A stretch of 64,000 nucleotides of DNA. Source: Vibrio sp. S9_S30 (lineage in GTDB: Bacteria > Pseudomonadota > Gammaproteobacteria > Enterobacterales > Vibrionaceae). The stretch lies in NCBI RefSeq assembly GCF_014694455.1, contig NZ_JAAUWT010000013.1:103386-167385 (forward strand), written 5' to 3'. The translations under genes were made by a program, and so were the position numbers. The notes under the pieces were generated by a model, which saw nothing but the letters and a program-made list of their open reading frames with translations, had not been told where the DNA came from and made no database searches. This document shows, one piece after another, positions 53,642-60,700 of the stretch (position 1 is its first letter; each line of letters opens with the position of its first letter).

Positions 53642-54265
53642 ATGGGTAAAGGTACGTTATACATCGTTTCAGCACCAAGCGGTGCAGGTAAATCAAGCCT
53701 GATTTCAGCGCTATTGGAAAAAAATCCAACCTACGCGATGAAAGTATCAATATCCCACACAACACGTGGAATGCGCCCTGGAGAAGAAGACGGCACGCAC
53801 TATCACTTTGTCAGCAAAGACAAATTTGAAGAATTGATCAGGCAAGAATCGTTTCTTGAGTATGCCGAAGTGTTTGGCAACTACTACGGTACGTCTCGCC
53901 CATGGATTGAAGAAAACCTCGATAAAGGCATTGATGTGTTCCTAGACATTGATTGGCAAGGGGCGCGTCAAATACGCGAGCAGATGCCTCTGGCGAAGAG
54001 CATTTTCATTCTTCCACCCTCAAAAGAAGAACTGGAGCGTCGCCTCAATGCACGCGGTCAGGACAGCGAAGCGGTGATCGCCAAACGCATGAATGAAGCA
54101 CAATCCGAAATATCTCATTACAATGAATATGATTACGTCATTGTGAACGATGACTTCGACACCGCAGTGCTCGATTTCAAGTCCATTCTTCGAGCTGAAC
54201 GCTTGAAGGAAGACAAACAAGCCGCGAAATACAGTAGCATGTTAACCGCGCTATTGGCCGATTGA
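53642..54265 (+). CDS. gmk: Guanylate kinase
   Basis: A 207-residue kinase that phosphorylates GMP to GDP. The P-loop is SAPSGAGKSSL near residue 10, and SHTTRGMRPGEEDGTHYHFV followed by YAEVFGNYYGTSR binds GMP. It begins the conserved gmk-rpoZ-spoT-trmH order. The length is standard. Its link to rpoZ and spoT ties guanine nucleotide supply to the ppGpp system. Confidence 0.97.
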   Translation: MGKGTLYIVSAPSGAGKSSLISALLEKNPTYAMKVSISHTTRGMRPGEEDGTHYHFVSKDKFEELIRQESFLEYAEVFGNYYGTSRPWIEENLDKGIDVFLDIDWQGARQIREQMPLAKSIFILPPSKEELERRLNARGQDSEAVIAKRMNEAQSEISHYNEYDYVIVNDDFDTAVLDFKSILRAERLKEDKQAAKYSSMLTALLAD

Positions 54266-54324
54266 GCCTTTAGACTGTATAATTTCTCGTCATATTAAAT
54301 TTTTAGTTAACTATTGGAGTTCTC

Positions 54325-54597
54325 ATGGCACGCGTAACTGTACAAGACGCTGTTGAAAAAATTGGTAACCGTTTTGACTTGGTTCTGATTGCGGCACGCC
54401 GCGCTCGTCAAATGCAAACTGGCGGTAAAGATTCATTAGTGCCTGAAGAAAACGATAAGCCATCGGTTATCGCTCTTCGCGAGATCGAAGAAGGTCTTAT
54501 CACTAAAGAAGTACTGGATGCTCGCGAGCGTCAAGAGCAACAAGAACAAGAAGCAGCAGAATTGGCGGCAGTAAGCAGCATCGCTCACAACCGTTAA
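54325..54597 (+). CDS. rpoZ: RNA polymerase omega subunit
   Basis: A 90-residue subunit that helps assemble RNA polymerase and forms part of a ppGpp site. ARVTVQDAVEKIGNRFDLVL and AARRARQMQTGGKD are near invariant. GGAG lies seven bases before the ATG. It is followed by spoT after 33 bases. Confidence 0.97.
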   Translation: MARVTVQDAVEKIGNRFDLVLIAARRARQMQTGGKDSLVPEENDKPSVIALREIEEGLITKEVLDARERQEQQEQEAAELAAVSSIAHNR

Positions 54598-54630
54598 TTG
54601 TAATTCTTTAACGCATTTCGGGCCTGTAAT

Positions 54631-56748
54631 TTGTATCTTTTTGAAAGCCTAAAAGAAGTTGCCCAAGAATATCTGACAGAGCCTCAACTTGAGGCTCTGA
54701 GTCGATCTTATGTGGTAGCAAGAAACGCCCATGAAGGGCAAACCCGTTCCACGGGCGAACCGTACATCATCCACCCTGTCGCTGTTGCTCGTATCCTTGC
54801 AGAAATGCACCTCGATAATGAAACTCTGATGGCCGCTCTGCTGCACGATGTTATTGAAGATACGGAAACCACCAAAGAAGACTTGGAAGAACAGTTTGGC
54901 GCCACGGTCGCGGAATTGGTTGATGGGGTATCCAAGCTGGATAAGCTTAAGTTCCGAGATCGCAAAGAAGCACAAGCCGAAAACTTTCGCAAAATGGTGC
55001 TCGCCATGGTTCAGGATATTCGCGTTATCCTGATCAAATTAGCAGACCGTACGCATAATATGCGCACCTTAGGCGCACTTCGCCCTGATAAAAAGCGTCG
55101 TATTGCTCGTGAGACGCTGGAAATCTACGCACCACTTGCTCACCGTTTAGGGATTCACAACATCAAAGTTGAGCTCGAAGAACTCGGCTTTGAGGCTTTA
55201 TACCCAAATCGCTATCGCGTTTTAAAAGAAGTGGTGAAAGCCGCGCGCGGCAATCGAAAAGAAATCATTCAACGTATCCACAATGAGATTTCGGGTCGGT
55301 TGGAAGAAATGGGGCTCGAAGCGCGCGTGTTCGGGCGAGAAAAGAATCTGTTCTCCATCTATAACAAGATGCGAACCAAAGAGCAGCGCTTCCACACCAT
55401 TATGGACATCTACGCATTCCGTGTGGTAGTGAAATCCGCCGATATGTGTTATCGCGTATTGGGTCAGGTACACAGCCTTTACAAGCCACGTCCGGGCAAA
55501 ATGAAAGATTACATCGCCGTTCCAAAAGCCAATGGCTACCAGTCTTTGCACACCTCTATGGTCGGGCCTCACGGTGTACCGGTGGAAGTACAGATTCGAA
55601 CAGAAGACATGGACCAGATGGCAGACAAAGGGGTCGCGGCACACTGGTCATATAAGAGCAATGGTGATAAGTCTGGCACCACCGCACAAGTGAAAGCCCA
55701 GCGCTGGATGCAAAGCTTGTTAGAATTGCAACAAAGTGCCGGTAACTCCTTCGAATTCATTGAAAACGTAAAATCCGATCTATTCCCAGATGAGATTTAC
55801 GTGTTCACGCCCAAAGGCAGAATTATTGAAATGCCCGTGGGCGCGACCGCCGTCGATTTCGCGTATGCTGTGCATACCGATGTCGGTAATATGTGTGTTG
55901 GCGCGCGGGTTGATCGGCAACCTTATCCACTGAGCAAATCTCTGAAAAACGGTCAAACCATTGAAATCATCAGTGCACCGGGTGCTCGCCCGAATGCCGC
56001 TTGGCTGAATTATGTGGTGACCTCTCGTGCACGCACGAAGATCCGTCAGGTTTTAAAAACCATGCGCCGTGAAGAGTCCATCACCTTAGGGCGTCGATTA
56101 CTGAACCACGCTCTAGGTGAGCACTCAATTTCCGACATCAACCAAGACAACATCGATCATGTCTTGACTGAACTAAAAGTCGAATCGCTTGATGACTTGT
56201 TGGCGACTATCGGCCTTGGCGAGCTCATGAGCATTGTCATTGCGCGTCGCTTATTAGGGGACGTGGATGAACTGACCGAAACGAGTGACTCGAAAAACAA
56301 TAAGAAGAAGCTGCCCATTCGCGGTGCGGAAGGCATTTTGCTCACGTTTGCCAATTGTTGCCACCCCATTCCAGATGATCACATTATTGCTCACGTCTCT
56401 CCGGGTCGAGGCTTAGTGGTTCACCGCGAAACGTGTCCAAACGTCCGCGGCTATCAAAAAGAACCGGATAAGTACATGGCGGTGGAGTGGTCGAACGATT
56501 ACGATCAAGAGTTCATTACCGAACTTCAGATAGACATGCAAAATCACCAAGGTGCTTTGGCGGCCTTAACCAATGTGATTTCGCAGACCGGTTCGAATAT
56601 TCACGGTATTTCAACCGAAGAAAAAGACGGTCGTCTATACACTATTACCATGTTGTTAACCACGAAAGATCGTGTTCATCTGGCGGGCATCATGAAGCGT
56701 ATTCGTGTTATGCCACAAGCAACGAAGGTTCGCCGACGTAAGCACTAA
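54631..56748 (+). CDS. spoT: Bifunctional (p)ppGpp synthetase/hydrolase
   Basis: A 705-residue stringent-response enzyme. The HD hydrolase domain is N-terminal (LLHDVIEDTE, with H72 and D73), followed by a synthetase-like domain (IYNKMRTK through GPHGVPVEVQIRT), a TGS domain (IYVFTPKGRIIEMP), and a C-terminal ACT domain (ELQIDMQNHQGALAALTNVI). The start is TTG 54631, giving MYLFESL; E. coli spoT also uses TTG. The hydrolase residues are intact, so it should at least degrade ppGpp. Confidence 0.97.
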   Translation: MYLFESLKEVAQEYLTEPQLEALSRSYVVARNAHEGQTRSTGEPYIIHPVAVARILAEMHLDNETLMAALLHDVIEDTETTKEDLEEQFGATVAELVDGVSKLDKLKFRDRKEAQAENFRKMVLAMVQDIRVILIKLADRTHNMRTLGALRPDKKRRIARETLEIYAPLAHRLGIHNIKVELEELGFEALYPNRYRVLKEVVKAARGNRKEIIQRIHNEISGRLEEMGLEARVFGREKNLFSIYNKMRTKEQRFHTIMDIYAFRVVVKSADMCYRVLGQVHSLYKPRPGKMKDYIAVPKANGYQSLHTSMVGPHGVPVEVQIRTEDMDQMADKGVAAHWSYKSNGDKSGTTAQVKAQRWMQSLLELQQSAGNSFEFIENVKSDLFPDEIYVFTPKGRIIEMPVGATAVDFAYAVHTDVGNMCVGARVDRQPYPLSKSLKNGQTIEIISAPGARPNAAWLNYVVTSRARTKIRQVLKTMRREESITLGRRLLNHALGEHSISDINQDNIDHVLTELKVESLDDLLATIGLGELMSIVIARRLLGDVDELTETSDSKNNKKKLPIRGAEGILLTFANCCHPIPDDHIIAHVSPGRGLVVHRETCPNVRGYQKEPDKYMAVEWSNDYDQEFITELQIDMQNHQGALAALTNVISQTGSNIHGISTEEKDGRLYTITMLLTTKDRVHLAGIMKRIRVMPQATKVRRRKH

Positions 56749-56806
56749 TTCGTGATAAAAACGAGTTCGCGCGATCCACACCAATGAGCACGAAAAACTA
56801 ACATTG

Positions 56807-56839
56807 AAGGTCTCTTATCGTCAGGTAAGAGACCTTTTT
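56807..56839 (+). terminator. Terminator after spoT
   Basis: A perfect 11-bp stem (AAGGTCTCTTA/TAAGAGACCTT) with an eight-base loop ends in five T. It lies only 11 bases upstream of the trmH start, so trmH expression depends on read-through or on a promoter inside this short region. Confidence 0.85.
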
Positions 56840-56850
56840 CAGAGCTTCCC

Positions 56851-57537
56851 ATGAATTTAGAACGTTACCACCGCATTCATACCGTGCTTAAAGCACGCCA
56901 ACCTGACCTGACGTTATGCCTTGAAGAAGTGCATAAACCGAATAATGTCTCTGCGATTATCCGCAGTGCGGATGCCGCAGGCGTTCATAAAGTCCACGCC
57001 GTGTGGCCGGACCCGAAAATGCGCACTCTCAGCCACACCTCGGCGGGCGCAAGAAACTGGGTAGAAGTGGATACCCATGAATCGATTGATGACGCCGTCA
57101 GCGAGCTGAAAAGCCAAGGCATGCAAATACTGGCAACCCACTTGTCAGACACCGCTGTCGATTTTCGTGACATCGACTACACCAAACCCACCGCCGTGAT
57201 CTTAGGCGGTGAAAAGCATGGGATCACTCCCCACGCGCTGTCCATGGCCGATCAGGACATCATCATTCCCATGGTCGGCATGGTGCAATCGTTGAATGTT
57301 TCGGTTGCCAGTGCGCTGATCTTGTTTGAAGCACAAAGACAGCGTCAACTTGCGGGCATGTATGAGCGAGACGAATCCGCCCTTCCAGCTGAGTACATTC
57401 ATCGAATTCTGTTTGAGCGAGGGCATCCCGTTCTCGCCAACGTCGCCAAGCGCAAAGGCTTACCTTACCCGCCATTGGATAACGCGGGTCAAATCGTGGC
57501 TGATGAAAGCTGGTGGGCAGCCATGCAAAGAAAGTAG
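56851..57537 (+). CDS. trmH: tRNA (guanosine-18-2'-O)-methyltransferase
   Basis: A 228-residue SPOUT-family methyltransferase (formerly spoU) that methylates G18 of tRNA. EEVHKPNNVSAIIRSADAAG near the start, VILGGEKHGITPHALSMAD and IIPMVGMVQSLNVSVASALI are the three conserved motifs that form the knotted AdoMet site. Its usual downstream partner recG is absent; the next gene is an NRPS on the opposite strand. Confidence 0.96.
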   Translation: MNLERYHRIHTVLKARQPDLTLCLEEVHKPNNVSAIIRSADAAGVHKVHAVWPDPKMRTLSHTSAGARNWVEVDTHESIDDAVSELKSQGMQILATHLSDTAVDFRDIDYTKPTAVILGGEKHGITPHALSMADQDIIIPMVGMVQSLNVSVASALILFEAQRQRQLAGMYERDESALPAEYIHRILFERGHPVLANVAKRKGLPYPPLDNAGQIVADESWWAAMQRK

Positions 57538-57556
57538 GCTGCGTTGCGTGCTCGCG

Positions 57557-57598
57557 CCTTAATAAACCAACCTTAATAAACCGGCTTTAATACACCCT
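57557..57598. repeat. Three imperfect 14-bp tandem repeats
   Basis: Units CCTTAATAAACCAA, CCTTAATAAACCGG and a diverged CTTTAATACACCCT follow one another between the convergent trmH and NRPS genes. No function is suggested; they may mark the junction where the NRPS region begins. Confidence 0.6.
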
Positions 57599-57719
57599 AG
57601 CAGCACGCCTTGTTCAAGCACCAAATCAAGTAAACGATAGGATAAACACGCGGTCTTCCAACTTATCGATGCGTGTTATCCAATCAACGCTAGACTCTCA
57701 CCATTTTGCACAGCTCCAT

Positions 57720-60700
57720 TTAAGATACCGTTTGCTCATGCAATTTTTTAGGCTTGCTCATTGCTGAACTGGGCTCCTCGTCAGGGATGACATCGGGCAG
57801 CCTTTGTTCCATCAACCTCAGAGGGCGATAAAGCAGGCTCATCACCCCCCAGATTACGGCAAATAATCCTAATGTCGCCAATAGCGCCCCAACCCCTCGC
57901 CCTTCGCTTCCGCCGAATAAAGACACCGCCACATGCGCCATGGGGGAATCACTCATCATAAACGGCTCCACCACATTTTCTGCCAGATGACCGATAACGA
58001 AATACGCCAAAGGCATCATCGACCACGACATCATCTGGTTGGTGGCGATCACCCGCCCCTGCAATTCGAGCCCAACTTTCACTTGGATCAGACATTGCCA
58101 GTGCGCGTTGACCAGCGCCAGCGACATGCCGATACCAAAGAACCCAACCATGAGATAAAACGAATTGGCTTGAATGCCCGCCACAATCATCGAGACACCG
58201 GTGAGCAGCGTGAAACCGATCATGCCATGCGCTCGGAGCTTGGTACCACCCCAAATGCCCATAATCAAGCCGCCGGCCAACTGCCCTATCCCATCAAATG
58301 CGAGCACCTGACCAAGCAAGTCTGCCTTGCCCACAGACAGAACCAATGGAGTACCGAGTACCATAATGGCGCTGAACGCAAAGTTATACACCGCAAAGAA
58401 CACCACCATCGCCAGCATTTCTTTACGCTGAAGGATGTATTGCCAACCTTCGACGATTTCCTGAACCAATGGCAACTCACGCTTTTTGAACATCCGATTC
58501 GGGAAGCGAATCAGAAGCAACGTGGTAAACGCCACACAGAATGCCGCGATGTCCAGCATCAACACATTCTGTAGCCCAACCTCTAGGAACAAATACCCAC
58601 CCGCAAAAACCGCGAGCACTTGGCTGGTGGAGGACGCCAATTGCGCCAACCCATTCGCTCGACCGAGGTATTTCTTCGGCACTAATTGCGCAATGGTGGC
58701 AATGTAGGCTGGTCGCTGAAACGCTTGCCCGATAGAGCTGATAGCAACCACGGTGTAGATTTTCCAAATCTGCAATTCCCCCGTCCATAACGTGAAGAAA
58801 ATAAACAGGGTGCCGCAAACGGAGATGGCGTCACTGAACATCAAAATCAGCCGCCGATCCCACCTGTCGACCAATGCCCCTGCAAGCGGCAACACCAAGA
58901 TACCCGGGAGCAATGCAAACACCGAAATATAGGCAAACTCCGTCACCGATCCGGTTTGCATGTAAACCCAAGTCCCCAAGGCAAACGCCGTCAAACCGGT
59001 GCCAAGCATCGACATAAATTGCCCGAAGACAATCACAAAAAACAAAGGCAAACTGGGTTTAGCCTCACGGTGTTTCCTATTGAACAAATGGCTAAATGAG
59101 AACCTCTCTTTTGGCTCGCTCTCTGGTTCGTTCAATGGTGAGGGGGTGACGTTTTTACCCTTTCTCTCTCCCTCACTTTTTGGTGGAGTTTCCCATTGAT
59201 GAATGTGTGCAGTCAGGATTCGGCTCAATGCCTGAGGTTGATGCTTAATAAAGAAATGCCCGGCATCAGGAATCACTTCCATCGACACATCGGTCGAAAA
59301 AGCTCGCCAATCTTGGTATCGTTCTTCATAAAATTCGGTGCTTTTGTCTTTGTCGCCGTATATCGACACTATCGGCGCACGGATCGCGTATTCATCGGGC
59401 GATAAATTCGCAAGCGTGTAGAAATCCTCGGCATCACTGACATCTTGTCGCATGGCGGACATCAAGAAATTCAACTCATCTTCTTCCAGTGATTCGGAAA
59501 AACCACCTAACGACAGAATCGACTCAAAACGTAAGCGATTGGAGACTAACTTATCAAATGGAATCCATTTCCTAAGTGACTCCAGTGCGGCAAAAGGCAG
59601 CCTAGGGAATGGGAACGTCGCCGCTAAGAATACCCCTTTTACTGGCAACCCTTTCGCTTCTAGCCTGCGAGCAATATCCAAGGTGAGCGCCCCCCCGACA
59701 CAATGCCCATAAAGGTACACATCTCCTAAAATGCCCGACGCTATTTCGTCTACACACTGCGCCGCAATGTCACTCATCGGCATCAGTGCTTCCTCTGACC
59801 GTGCGTAGTCATGGCCGGGGAAATTCAACGCATGCAGCGAATAATCATCGGGAAGGCAACCTGATAAAGGTTGATACGCGATGGGGCTTCCCCCGCCATA
59901 CGGAATACAAACAAGGTGACGCTTGGGCTTGGTTTTCTTGTGGGTTGAGGAGGTAAGGCAATGCAACAAGCCTGTGGGTTGGGCATCGGTTTCGGACTCA
60001 ATGTGCTTGGCGATCTCCGCCACGGTTGGGAAGCGGAACAAATCCACTACCGTGACTTTTTTCGGTTCACGACGGCTTGTTTCCGGATCTAAAACACATC
60101 CTTCTAACACATACCCTTCTAAAACATGTCCTTCTAAAGAATAGGATGCTAAAGCGCGATTGAGCATGCCCACCATTCGAATCGCGGTAATCGAGTTGCC
60201 GCCGATCTGAAAGAAATTATCGTGAACGCCCACCAGCTCAACATGCAGCGCTTGCTGCCAGATATCGGCAAACAGGGTTTCCAATGCGGTACTGGGTGCG
60301 ACGTATTCCTCGGTTTGGTTCCATACCGGATCAGGGAGCGCTTGTCGGTCTAGCTTTCCGTTTGCGGTCAATGGAACCACATCGATCAAATTGAAAGTGG
60401 ACGGCACCATGTATTCAGGTAAAGCGTCAGACACCACTTGGCGAAGCCGTTCAAACAATGTTTCGCTGTCGTCATCGGACACAATATACGCCGCCAAGTT
60501 CTTGATGCCTTCTCGGTCGACATCGATGACCACAGCGTGTTTCACCCCCGCTTGCTCAGACAACAAGGTTTCAATTTCCCCCAGCTCGACTCGATAACCC
60601 CGCACTTTCACTTGGAAATCTTTACGCCCCTTGAACTCGATATACCCGTTGTTATTCCAACTGCCTAAATCACCCGTTCGATACAAGTGACCCAGTGTGG

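Noticed and set aside
57933..58574. 213-codon plus-strand frame inside the MFS part, His/Arg/Gln-rich
   Set aside because: Reverse complement of a membrane protein often gives such polar frames; no supporting features.
60088..60147. Possible CRISPR-like repeat array
   Set aside because: Units are contiguous 15-bp coding repeats without spacers, in frame within the NRPS.
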